DNA of 64,000 bases from Sedimentisphaerales bacterium (GTDB lineage Bacteria > Planctomycetota > Phycisphaerae > Sedimentisphaerales > Anaerobacaceae). Positions 27,609 to 36,630 of the stretch are shown here, piece after piece; within the stretch, counting starts at the first letter, position 1; the number at the start of each line of letters is the position of its first letter. The notes beneath the pieces were generated by a model. It ran no database searches, was not told the origin of the DNA, and saw nothing but the letters and a program-made list of their open reading frames with translations. Where the stretch lies: assembly GCA_016927855.1 (NCBI GenBank), contig JAFGLV010000062.1, positions 1-64,000 of the forward strand. The letters run 5' to 3'. A program made the translations under genes and the position numbers.

Positions 27609-28331
27609 ATGCAGCCGGAAAAAGGGGCACTCTCGGGCGATGACCACCGCATGCGACCGAACGGGGCGCGTGTGAGTCTATTTTCCAACTCCGAGGGGCG
27701 GGTCTTGCTGCTGGGCGTGGCGCTGGTCTTCGCCTATACCCTCTGGCTCGGTTTCGAGCTGCTCTGGTCCCCGGCGGAAGCGCAGATCCTCATTGGAGCG
27801 ACCGCTACCGCGGTAGTGTTCGGCCGGGCCGCGGGGCTCGCCTTCGGGTACTCCGCCAGCTTGAGCCCTCTGACGGTGATCCTGATCTCGGTAGTGGCCG
27901 AGACCGCGTCAGTGCTTATCGTCTACCCGCTGTTCGTCTTCAGTTGGCGGCACCTGCTCGTGCTCAAGCCGCTGCAAAAGACCTTCACGCGGATCCACGA
28001 GGCGGCCGAGACGCACAAGGCTGGCATTCAGCGGTACGGCGTCATCGGGCTATTTGCCTTCGTGTGGTTTCCGTTCTGGATGACGGGACCGGTGGTGGGC
28101 TGCGTACTCGGCTTTCTGCTGGGCCTGCCGGTCTGGCTGAACCTGACGGTCGTGCTGGCCGGCACGTACGTCGCGATCCTGGGCTGGGCCCTCTTCCTGC
28201 GGGAGGTGCACACGCGTGTGTTCTCTTCCAACCCGTATGCGGCCATGGCGCTGGTGGTCTTTCTGATCGTCCTAGTCGTCGTCGGCTACATCCTGCGCCG
28301 CGCACGCCGCGAGAACAGGCACAAGCCCTAA
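27609..28331 (+). CDS. Polytopic membrane protein, PF06695-like (small multidrug-export family)
   Basis: A 240-residue protein with five or six hydrophobic segments. The central block RYGVIGLFAFVWFPFWMTG followed by PVVGCVLGFLLGLP is characteristic of the family labelled putative small multi-drug export protein (PF06695); the drug-export role is not well established. A cytoplasmic loop (about residues 125-142) holds basic and polar residues, and the C-terminus is Arg-rich. Starts at 27609 and 27651 are both possible and neither has a good Shine-Dalgarno. It follows the NSS pair after 80 bases and may be co-transcribed. Confidence 0.78.
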   Translation: MQPEKGALSGDDHRMRPNGARVSLFSNSEGRVLLLGVALVFAYTLWLGFELLWSPAEAQILIGATATAVVFGRAAGLAFGYSASLSPLTVILISVVAETASVLIVYPLFVFSWRHLLVLKPLQKTFTRIHEAAETHKAGIQRYGVIGLFAFVWFPFWMTGPVVGCVLGFLLGLPVWLNLTVVLAGTYVAILGWALFLREVHTRVFSSNPYAAMALVVFLIVLVVVGYILRRARRENRHKP

Positions 28332-28361
28332 CGCCGCCCGAGCGTCAGGCCCGGCGCCGCG

Positions 28362-29048
28362 CTATCTCTTCCAGCGCCACATGTCGAGCGTCATATCCTC
28401 GGCGGCCATCCATCCCACGTGCCAATCGAGCCAGAGGGTATTGCAACCATTCTTGTGCCGGGCCCGCGCAACCCGTCGGCCTTGGGTAACGTCGTGATTT
28501 TCGGACATGGGAAGATGGCTCGGACTCCAGATGTCGCAGCGGTTGATGCCGTCGTCGGTGGCGGACGTGATGATCGCTCTCCAGGAACCGTTCTCGTTGT
28601 CGACGAGATACAGCGTCTCGGCGGGCCGGCGGCAGTCGGTCAGACGCGTGTGTTCGAGGATCTCGTGCCCCGTTCGGTCGCTGCGGCTGTTGAACTCCCA
28701 GCCATTGACGATGTAGCAGACCGTTTGTCTCTTGTCGGGATAGCTCGGGCACCGGTAGATGTCCACCGTCCGATAGTCGTTGCCGATCGGCTTCTGGGCC
28801 AGGAAGTCCATGAACAGGGTATACCAGGCGCGATTGCCGGCGGCGCCGCGGGGCAAGTGAAAGTCCCAGGCTTCGGCATAGAAACTGGCGCCGAGCCCGA
28901 TCTGTTTGAGGTTGTTGCGGCAGATGACGTCTTTGCCTTGCTCGCGTGCCTTGTGCAGCGCCGGCATCAGCACGCCCATCAGTACGGCGATGATTGCGAT
29001 TACGACTAACAACTCAATGAGGGTGAACCCGCGGTGCCTGTACGTCAT
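28362..29048 (-). CDS. Type II pseudopilin-like protein (prepilin N-terminal motif)
   Basis: A 228-residue protein with the prepilin peptidase signal: MTYRHRG followed by [16 protein letters not shown], with cleavage after Gly7 and Glu5 of the mature form. This is the planctomycete class of pseudopilin/DUF1559-like proteins processed by PilD and assembled by, or secreted through, a type II-like system. The globular part is beta-rich with paired cysteines ([20 protein letters not shown]). The ATG at 29048 is used because GGGAGG lies ten bases upstream and the residue pattern is exact; the upstream ATG at 29072 overlaps this ribosome site. It is isolated, with no pilus genes nearby, as is common in this phylum. 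Confidence 0.9.
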   Translation of the reverse strand: MTYRHRGFTLIELLVVIAIIAVLMGVLMPALHKAREQGKDVICRNNLKQIGLGASFYAEAWDFHLPRGAAGNRAWYTLFMDFLAQKPIGNDYRTVDIYRCPSYPDKRQTVCYIVNGWEFNSRSDRTGHEILEHTRLTDCRRPAETLYLVDNENGSWRAIITSATDDGINRCDIWSPSHLPMSENHDVTQGRRVARARHKNGCNTLWLDWHVGWMAAEDMTLDMWRWKR

Positions 29049-29459
29049 CGTTGCAGTACCTCCCAAGAGCAATCGGCGTAACGACTATTGTACCATCTGA
29101 GACTTCTCTGGCGGGGAGAAATAAGGACAAAAAAGGCAAAACGACGCGCTGCAACCCCCACGATCTGACACGCGACGATGCGGCAGGCGCCCTCTCGCGT
29201 GTTCCCTCACGTGAGAAGGCCACAGCCTGCCAGTACCCTCCCCTCGGTCGCCCGGAATCCCGCCCCACCCTCCCTGGAGATTCCGTTTGACCTGTGCGTC
29301 GCCATAGCGACGCTCCATACAACACGCGCGCCGGGGTTACTTACAGCCGTTTACGGCTGCGGCCTGTGACCGAGCCCTCAGGCGCACGCGAGCACGGACA
29401 TGTTTGCTCTGCAGTCTATCTCCACCTCCCGCATATCGTGGGTACTTGTCACCGACCCC
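29049..29459. other. Intergenic stretch, no gene seen
   Basis: About 400 bases between two leftward genes. Open frames here are short, Arg/Ser-rich and unsupported. No hairpin with a T tract was recognised. Confidence 0.4.
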
Positions 29460-29663
29460 TCAAGCAGTCAAAGCCGGCTTCTTGGTCAACCACTGCTCGT
29501 CGCAGCCTGCGGTACCGCACTCGTACCAAATGTACAACGACCCGTTTTCACAGACCCGGTCCGCCTCTTCCATGAGACAACCGCACTGTGGGCACACAGG
29601 CGCAGGTTCTGACCTCTGAAATGGCGAGCGGATGGGAGCTGAATAGGTCATACTCATGTTCAT
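29460..29663 (-). CDS. Small zinc-ribbon protein
   Basis: A short protein (about 67 residues from ATG 29663; ATGs at 29657 and 29651 are alternatives). Its C-terminal half is a zinc ribbon: CPQCGCLMEEADRVC and a second pair in YECGTAGC, spaced as in nucleic-acid-binding or structural zinc knuckles. GGAAAGGG lies directly upstream and is best spaced for 29657. The N-terminus is polar and probably disordered. The function is unknown; similar orphan zinc ribbons are often adaptors or remnants of larger proteins. Confidence 0.6.
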   Translation of the reverse strand: MNMSMTYSAPIRSPFQRSEPAPVCPQCGCLMEEADRVCENGSLYIWYECGTAGCDEQWLTKKPALTA

Positions 29664-29933
29664 GCCCTTTCCAAGCGACGCTCTTTCCTTGACCGTCTCC
29701 GGTCCAACCTTGGGCAAAAACTGATGCAAGGCATAGAATTATACCGGACTCTGCTGATCTGGGCATAGGCAAAAAGCCTAAAATTCCATAAGGGAAAACC
29801 CCGATGTGCCCGTTCAACCAGTCGCCAATGCTGTCGCGGCTGACCCGACACGCCTCAGGCGTCCCGGCCCCAACTGGCAGGTGCGCATGGGCCGACCTGC
29901 CGCTCCGGTTCGAAGTACTTTGCAGCGAACGGC

Positions 29934-31174
29934 TTACGGGGTGGGTCGGCGCTTGGTGCTTGCCTGTTCGGCTGGGCTCAGCAGGCGGAGCAGGCCCGGC
30001 CACATCAGCAGAACAGCCGTAGGTAGCAAGAAAGCGAGCAAGCCGAAGACCGTCGTCGGAGCTCTCCACGAAATCGTGACGACACGCATGCAGACCGCGC
30101 CGACCATGAACTGATAGAAGACAATGAACGAGGAGGCGGAGCCAATGTCGCTATGAACCTGTTCGAGGGTCAGGTTGTTACTCAAGGGTCGGCTCATCCC
30201 GCAGAAGAACGCCACGATGCCCATGAACCCGGCAAAGACGGCCCAGTGCCGGGCACCCCCAATCAGAATGCCCGCCCCGCGGCCGCACAGCCCACCAGGC
30301 AGACGGTCAGCAGCAGCGCGTCGGACCAGAACTTCATCACCCGGGTGCAAGTGAATGCGCCCAGCATCGACATCAGGGCATTCGCTCCGAACAGGAGACT
30401 GAACGCCTGGTTCGATAGACCGAATATCTGGATGTAGACGATCGGAGCGAAGGCGATGAAGCCGTAGAACGGGCCTAGGATCAACCCCATCGCCGCAGTG
30501 GTCAGCATGTACCGGCGGTTGCGCGCCAGCAGCCGGTAGCGACCCAGCAAAGCCAGGACGGGGCCGTGGAGGCGCTCGGCCGCCGTTTCTACATAGCCCA
30601 GGGACATCAGTAGTGTGCCGCCGACGAGCGCCGCTTGCAGCGCGAAGATCGCGCGCCAGCGGGAGAATCTCAGCAGCGCCGCACCGATCATGGGAGCGAT
30701 CATCGGCGCCAGACCCAGAATGATGCCGATATAGGCCAGAGCACGTTTGCGCTGGGCTCCTTCGTATCGATCCCGACAGATGGCCATGCACATTGCCGAC
30801 GGCCCCGCCGCTCCGGCCCCCTGCAGAATCCGGAAGGCAATCAACTGCGTGACATTCGCCGCGAGGGCGCAGGCGATGGTCGCGACGGTGAAAACCGAAA
30901 GCCCAGCCAGCAGCACCGGCCGCCTGCCATATTTGTCCGAAATGGGACCGCAAAGAAGCAGGAAAACGCTGAAGGTGACAAACCACAGGACCAGGGACAA
31001 CGCCACTCGGCTGTCGGGCTCGTCCCATTGGCGCGCGATGAGCGGCATCGCGGCCAGATACATGTCCGTTGCCAACGGAGGCACCGCGGCAAGCGCGGCG
31101 AGAAAAACGATGTATAGAGCGCTCTGGGCCTGCTGGCGTGACGTAGGGTCCATGTGTGGTCGGTCGTCCGTCAC
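29934..31174 (-). pseudogene. Bcr/CflA-type MFS drug transporter, frameshifted
   Basis: The first 303 residues (31174 to about 30279) are a clear Bcr/CflA-branch major facilitator: ATDMYLAAMP, the loop 2-3 motif CGPISDKYGRRPVLL and helix 5 GLAPMIAPMIGA. Reading then hits a stop at 30263. The missing C-terminal helices are intact in the -1 frame (GILIGGARHWAVF, GMSRPLSNNLTLEQ, FIVFYQFMVGAVC) down to 29934. One extra base in the C run at 30275-30278 (a G run in the gene) would restore a continuous ~413-residue protein of normal length. Either the gene is inactive or the assembly lost a base. It starts in the stop codon of the LOG gene (ATGA overlap). Confidence 0.8.
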
Positions 31175-31767
31175 TCAAGACCCGCGTTGCCGCCCAAGGC
31201 CCACTGCACCTTGTCGACCAAGGGTGGCTCGTACGCGGCCAGCTTGTCCAACAACGCCTGGGGCTCGGGCTCCGTGACGAACAGGGCCCGATGGGCCGGG
31301 TCGATGAAACCCTCCTGCACGGCGTGGTCGAGAAATGCGATGAGATGATCGAAGTACCCGCCCACATTGAGCAGGCCGCATGGCTTGCTGTGTAGTCCGA
31401 GCTGCGCCCAGGTCAGAATCTCGAAGAACTCCTCCAGTGTGCCGAGCCCGCCCGGCAGCGCGACGAACCCGTCGGACAGCCCGGCCATCAGCGCCTTGCG
31501 CTCGTGCATGGTCTCGACGACCCGCAGCTTCGTCAGCTCGGGCTGCGCCAGCCCCTGCTCCTGCAGTGCCCTGGGGATCACGCCGATGACCTCGCCGCCG
31601 CGTGCCAATATGGCTCGGGCCAGGACACCCATAAGGCCGATCTTGCCGCCGCCGAAGACCAAGCCCAGCCGGTGGCTTGCCAGACCTTCGCTCAACATCC
31701 CGGCTGCTTGCCCGTACTCGGCACGCCAGCCCGCCGAACTGCCACAATAGACACAGACCCGTTGCAT
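31171..31767 (-). CDS. LOG-family protein (TIGR00730 Rossmann-fold)
   Basis: A 198-residue Rossmann-fold protein of the LOG/'lysine decarboxylase' group, whose studied members release cytokinin bases or ribose 5-phosphate from nucleoside 5'-monophosphates. Signatures: VCVYCGSSAG at the N-terminus, VFGGGKIGLMG, and the catalytic/phosphate loop LPGGLGTLEEFFE with TMHERKALM. ATG 31767 is used because GGTGG precedes it by six bases and the conserved strand begins at once; the frame stays open to 31932, but those residues are low-complexity. It overlaps the transporter gene by four bases. Confidence 0.9.
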   Translation of the reverse strand: MQRVCVYCGSSAGWRAEYGQAAGMLSEGLASHRLGLVFGGGKIGLMGVLARAILARGGEVIGVIPRALQEQGLAQPELTKLRVVETMHERKALMAGLSDGFVALPGGLGTLEEFFEILTWAQLGLHSKPCGLLNVGGYFDHLIAFLDHAVQEGFIDPAHRALFVTEPEPQALLDKLAAYEPPLVDKVQWALGGNAGLE

Positions 31768-31928
31768 GCACATCCACCGTAATTGAGATTGGCTTCGCGC
31801 CGCTACAGAGGCGCGTGCCAGAAGGTAGTGGGCCGAAGCTGGCCTGTCAAATCGAAACGCGCGGCGGACGAGCGCAGACTGCCCACGCGTGCTGTTGCTC
31901 CCGGGAATCCTCCTTGCCGGCCACTGAG

Positions 31929-32279
31929 TCAACTCCGCAGGGCCCGGAGGGCCTCTTTGATCCGCTTCTTGTCGCCCCGTTCGAGGATCTGGTACTTGGC
32001 GGGCGCCTTGCTGATCCGTTCGAGAATCCCCCCGAGTTCGACGGGGAATCCGTGCTTGTCCTGGCCCAGCGTCTGCAGGAGCCAGCGACCGAGGTTGCCG
32101 ACCTCTTCCGGGGGAAGGATGATGGCGGCGCCGACGTCGCCGTTGTAGTCGAGTTCGAGCTTCACTCCGGCGCTGCCCAAATCATAGGCGGTTAGGGAAT
32201 ACCCATTACCGAACACGAAAGAGGGCAACGATGCGGAGGCGCGGCCGGTTGGTTTCTCGCTCTCTTGTCCGATGTACAC
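31929..32279 (-). CDS. Hypothetical protein, GTG start
   Basis: A 116-residue cytosolic protein of unknown function. The GTG at 32279 is preferred because AGGAGA lies seven bases upstream and the sequence turns protein-like there (VYIGQESEKP...). An upstream ATG at 32354 would add 25 Gly/Arg-rich residues. A beta-rich middle (SLTAYDLGSAGVKLELDYNG) is followed by helices with ILPPEEVGNLGRWLLQTLG and a basic C-terminus (GDKKRIKEALRALRS). No family was recognised. It lies 161 bases upstream of the LOG gene on the same strand. Confidence 0.6.
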   Translation of the reverse strand: MYIGQESEKPTGRASASLPSFVFGNGYSLTAYDLGSAGVKLELDYNGDVGAAIILPPEEVGNLGRWLLQTLGQDKHGFPVELGGILERISKAPAKYQILERGDKKRIKEALRALRS

Positions 32280-32606
32280 CTTTGAATCTCCTATGCCTGC
32301 ACCTCTACCGGCCCCTCCTGGCCTCAAGCTGGGACACCTCCCGAGAGCGCGCACGCATCAGGGCGCAGCCCGCTATGTCACCTGCCTTTTATACGGACGC
32401 ACGGGCGGTTGGGTTTATTGCAGGGGAGCTGACGCCTTCTGAGGCCCTGGCGGCACGATTTTCGCCGATTTTGCCCCCAGCAGGCTCGAAATCAGGGCGA
32501 GAGCCTGGTAGGATAGGGCTCAACGCAGGTGCCGGCCAATCGAGTCGGCCGAGAATCGTCGGGCCGCACGCTGCAACAGTCAGCGCAGGTAAGGAAAGGA
32601 ATCGTC
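32280..32606. other. Divergent intergenic region, no gene seen
   Basis: This region lies between the leftward GTG-start gene and the rightward GH51 gene, so promoters for both should be here. None with a good match to sigma-70 boxes and spacing was found. AAGGAAAGGA at 32591-32600 is the GH51 ribosome site. Confidence 0.4.
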
Positions 32607-34186
32607 ATGAGACTCCCCCGAATCCCCCTCACCGTAGTTACGATTCTGCTGTCCACCACAGTGGCCTATGGGCAAAACGCGCGGATCAAGATCGACATCG
32701 ACCGTACGATCGGCCGGATCGACGAGAACCTCTACGGCAACTTCGTCGAGCACCTCGGTCGGTGCGTCTACGGCGGCGTCTACGACGCCGGTTCGGACCA
32801 GGCCGACGCCAGGGGCTTCCGCACGGACGTCATGGAAGCCATCAAGGGGCTGAACGTGTCGATTGTCCGCTACCCCGGCGGTAATTTCGTATCCAACTAC
32901 CATTGGCTGGACGGCGTCGGGCCCGAACGGACACCACGCATGGAACTGGCCTGGGCGCGGCTGGAAACCAACCAGTTCGGCACGAACGAGTTCATGGGTT
33001 CTGCAGAGCGGTCGGCACCAAGCCTTATTTCTCGGTGAACATGGGGACCGCCACGATCAAGGAGGCGCAGCGCTGGGTCGAGTACTGCAACGTCACGGAA
33101 GGTCCCTACTACGCCGAACTGCGGCGCAAGCACGGCTATCCCGAGCCTCACAACATCACGTACTGGAGCCTGGGCAACGAAATGGACGGGTTCTGGCAGA
33201 TGGGCCACCTCAACGCGGAGGACTACTGCAAGAAGGCACGCGAAGCCGCCAAGCTGATGCGCCTGACCTCTCCCGATATCAAGCTGATCGCAGCCGGCTC
33301 GTCGAACTACCGGCCCGGCGCCGACCCCGATTACTGGAACGGCACGATCCTGCACGAGCTGCGCGACGTGGTCGATTACATCGCGCTGCACATCTACGTC
33401 GGCAATCCCGACGGCAACTACTACAATTTCCTCGCGACGCCGCTCGTGCTCGAACAGCGCACCAAGGTGGTCAAGGGCATGATCGACAAGGAGATGGTCC
33501 ACGCCAATCGCGGCGACCGCGACCCGATTGTCATCGCGTGGGACGAGTACAACGTCTGGTATCGCGCTCGCACCGACGCGCTGAGGCGCGGCACGCGCGC
33601 CCTCGAAGAGCACTACAACCTGGAAGACGCGCTCGTCATCTCGGCGTTCCTCAACGCCTTCGTGCGCAATGCGGACATCGTGAAGATGGCCAACATGGCG
33701 CAGCTCGTCAACGTCATCGCGCCGATCTTCACGAACGAGCAGACGCTCTTTCGGCAAACGATCTACTTCCCGCTGCAACTGTTCGCCAACCACGTGCGCG
33801 GGACGTCGCTCGATGTCTTCGTCGATTGCGACACGTACGACACCGAGCGTTTCTTCCTGGGTCTGGGCGAGACGACGACGGTGCAGAAGGACGTCCCCTA
33901 CCTGGACGTGTCCGCGGCTTACGACAACGGACAGGTGACCCTCTGCGTGCTCAATCGTCACCAGGACCAGGCGATGGCGACGAACATCATCTGCCAGGAA
34001 GGTCGCTTCACTGGCTCGTTGGAGGTCTATGAAGTCAATGGACCCGACATCAAGGCGATGAACGATTTCGGCAGCGAGCCGGTCAAAATGGTGCAGAAAC
34101 CCGCGGTTCGGGCGTCGGGCCAGAATCTGACATATTCGTTCCCGCCCCACTCGTTTACACTCATGAAGGGAACGATCGCGCGGTGA
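32607..34186 (+). pseudogene. Secreted GH51 alpha-L-arabinofuranosidase, frameshifted
   Basis: The N-terminal frame from ATG 32607 encodes a signal peptide (LTVVTILLSTTVAYG) and the GH51 start (IDENLYGNFVEHLGRCVYGGVYD, in part; NVSIVRYPGGNFVSNYHW). It ends at a stop 33036-33038. The rest is in the next frame from GTKPYFSVNMGTATIKEA to 34186, with the acid/base Glu in LGNEMDG (codon 33179-33181) and the nucleophile Glu in WDEYNVW (33544-33546). One missing base in the GGG run at 32996-32998, within GTNEFM / FCRAVG, accounts for the break; restored, the enzyme would be about 526 residues, normal for GH51. It is either a pseudogene or an assembly error. It is followed after 33 bases by an S9 peptidase. 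Confidence 0.85.
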
Positions 34187-34219
34187 CACCGCCGACAGCA
34201 TTGAATCGGGAGGTGAACG

Positions 34220-36511
34220 ATGCGTAAGGCAATTTGCACGCTGGCAGCGCTGTTCGTCGTAGTTGGCAACGTTGCTTCAGATGCCGCCGGCCAAGGCCGG
34301 GGACGATCCGGACGCCGAGTCCAGGGTGTCTACAAAGATCGGATCACGCCGTACTGGTTCGACGACGGCACGCGGTTCTGGTATCGCAACGATCTGGCCG
34401 GCGGGACCAAGGAATTCATCCTCGTCGATGCCGAGAGCGGTACGCGGCAGTTCGCCTTCGATCACGACAGACTGGCTGCGGCCCTTTCCGAGGCAACAGG
34501 TGAGACCTGCCAGGCCGACCGACTGCCGTTTGACAGCATCGAGTTCAACGGTGTTGCCGTCCGCTTCAAGGTCGGTGGCACGGTCCGGCAGTGCGACCTG
34601 GATTCATACCGGTGTGCTCGACTAGCCAACGTGCAGGACATCTCGCCGGGCGAAACGCCGACACAGCGCCGCCAGCGGTTCGAGGAGATCACTCCCGAGA
34701 CGGTCGCCGACGGGACGAACTTGGCCTACGACCCGCCCCTCTACGAGGACAGCGTCTCTCCCGACGGCAAGTGGACCGCGTCGATCAAGGACTACAACGT
34801 GGTCGTTCGCGGCGCTGATGGGCAGGAGGTGCGCCTTAGCGATACCGGTGTTGAAGGGCATTCGTTCGGGATGCTCTCATGGTCGCCGGACTCGAAGACG
34901 TTCATTGCCTCGCGCATCGTGCCGGGCGAGCCCAAACCGGTCTACCTGCTCGAATCGTCGCCGCGTGAAGGCGGCCGGGCTAAGCTCAGGACCCGGCTGT
35001 ACCCCCTGCCGGGTGATAAGTACACAAGCTATGGACTGTGGGTCTTCGACGTTGCGTCGCGCCGCGCGACGAAGGTCGAGACCGAGATCGTGGACTTCTA
35101 TGGCCCGCCGCAGCCGCGCTGGCGCACGGACGCCAGGAGGTTCCTCTTCCATCGAACCGACCGGGGCCATCAACGCTTTCGGATCATCGAAGTCGATACC
35201 GCGACTGGCAAGACGCGGACGATCTTCGACGACAAGGCAGAGACCTTCGTCAACACTACCTACGATTCATTCATCTATTACACCGAAGGCAACGAGGAGA
35301 TTCTCTATACGTCAGAGCGGGACGGCTGGAAGCACCTGTACCTGATCGACGCGGAGAGAGGCGGAGTCAAGAACCAGATCACCAAAGGCCCCTGGGTCGT
35401 ACGCGGCGTGACCCGCGTGGACGAAGCCAAGCGCCAGATCTGGTTTACCGGCAGCGGCAGGAATCCCGACCAGGATCCCTACCTGATCCACCACTACCAC
35501 GTGAACTTCGACGGGACGGGTCTGGTCGCGCTGACCGAAGGTAATGGCAGTCACAGCGTCCAGTATTCGCCGGACGAGAAGTACCTTATCGACACGTACT
35601 CGCGCGTCGATATGGCGCCGGTCCACGAGCTGCGCCGGGTCTCGGACGGCGCGCTCGTCTGCGCGCTGGAGAAGGCGGACATCAGCGAGCTGGTCGCGGG
35701 CGGATGGGCGCCGCCTGAGGTGTTCGTCGCGAAGGGCCGCGACGGCGAGACGGGTATCTGGGGAATCATCAGCCGGCCGGCGGACTTCGATCCAGAGAAA
35801 CGCTATCCCGTGATCGAGTACATCTACGCCGGTCCGCACAGTTCCTACGTGCCCAAGACATTCCGGCCGACGCGCCAATTCGCTTCTTTCACCGACGTGG
35901 GCTTCATCGTCGTGCAGATGGACGGGATGGGCACCGCCAACCGCTCCAAGGCCTTCCACGACGTTTGCTGGCATGATCTCAAGGACGCCGGCTTTCCCGA
36001 CCGGATCCTCTGGCATCAGGCGGTGGCAAAGAAGTATCCGTATTACGATCTCGACCGCGTAGGCATCTACGGCGGCTCCGCCGGCGGCCAGAACGCCGCG
36101 GGCGCCGTGCTTTTCCATCACGAATTCTACCAGGCCGCGGTCGCGTCGTGCGGATGTCACGACAACCGCATGGACAAGGCCTCCTGGAACGAGCAGTGGA
36201 TGGGCTATCCCGTCGGACCGTGGTACGCCGAGAGCTCCAACATCGAAAACGCCTACCGCCTGCAGGGCAAACTCATGCTCATCGTCGGCGAACTGGATAC
36301 GAACGTCCCGCCGGAATCGACGCTGCGCTTCGCCGATGCGCTCATCAAAGCAGGCAAGGACTTCGACTTGGTCTTCGTTCCCGGCGCCGGTCACGGCTCC
36401 GGCGGCGCCTATGGCCAGCGCCGTATGCGCGATTTCTTCACGCGCCACCTGCTGGGCGTCGAGCCGCCCGATCGCAACGCGCAAATAGTAGCGCCGGCGT
36501 CCCACCCGTGA
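34220..36511 (+). CDS. Secreted S9-family (DPP IV-like) prolyl peptidase
   Basis: A 763-residue serine peptidase with a signal peptide (ICTLAALFVVVGNVASDAAG), a DPP IV-type beta-propeller (residues about 80-500, with repeated strands such as SVSPDGKWTASIKDYN and SVQYSPDEKYLID) and an alpha/beta-hydrolase domain. The catalytic triad is intact: Ser620 in YGGSAGGQ, Asp693 in GELDTNVPPE and His725 in PGAGHGSGG. DPP IV enzymes remove N-terminal X-Pro dipeptides outside the cytoplasm. GGGAGGTGA lies just before ATG 34220. It sits 33 bases after the GH51 gene, so the two are probably one transcript for polymer scavenging. Confidence 0.93.
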   Translation: MRKAICTLAALFVVVGNVASDAAGQGRGRSGRRVQGVYKDRITPYWFDDGTRFWYRNDLAGGTKEFILVDAESGTRQFAFDHDRLAAALSEATGETCQADRLPFDSIEFNGVAVRFKVGGTVRQCDLDSYRCARLANVQDISPGETPTQRRQRFEEITPETVADGTNLAYDPPLYEDSVSPDGKWTASIKDYNVVVRGADGQEVRLSDTGVEGHSFGMLSWSPDSKTFIASRIVPGEPKPVYLLESSPREGGRAKLRTRLYPLPGDKYTSYGLWVFDVASRRATKVETEIVDFYGPPQPRWRTDARRFLFHRTDRGHQRFRIIEVDTATGKTRTIFDDKAETFVNTTYDSFIYYTEGNEEILYTSERDGWKHLYLIDAERGGVKNQITKGPWVVRGVTRVDEAKRQIWFTGSGRNPDQDPYLIHHYHVNFDGTGLVALTEGNGSHSVQYSPDEKYLIDTYSRVDMAPVHELRRVSDGALVCALEKADISELVAGGWAPPEVFVAKGRDGETGIWGIISRPADFDPEKRYPVIEYIYAGPHSSYVPKTFRPTRQFASFTDVGFIVVQMDGMGTANRSKAFHDVCWHDLKDAGFPDRILWHQAVAKKYPYYDLDRVGIYGGSAGGQNAAGAVLFHHEFYQAAVASCGCHDNRMDKASWNEQWMGYPVGPWYAESSNIENAYRLQGKLMLIVGELDTNVPPESTLRFADALIKAGKDFDLVFVPGAGHGSGGAYGQRRMRDFFTRHLLGVEPPDRNAQIVAPASHP

Positions 36512-36573
36512 TTCATGGGCGAGACGCTCATGCTACTGGAAATTTGCAGAACGGCTGTCACAATTTTCCGCGC

Positions 36574-36603
36574 TTGGTTTCTCTGCTTGAAAGAGGGTAG
36601 ACT
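36574..36603 (+). promoter_or_regulatory. Possible promoter of the sigma-fusion gene
   Basis: TTGGTT (36574-36579) and TAGACT (36598-36603), separated by 18 bp, lie 28 bases before ATG 36631. Each box matches four of six consensus positions, so the support is moderate. GGAG at 36619-36622 is the ribosome site. Confidence 0.4.
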
Positions 36604-36630
36604 AAGGTCAGCCTTGGCGGAGATCGTGGG

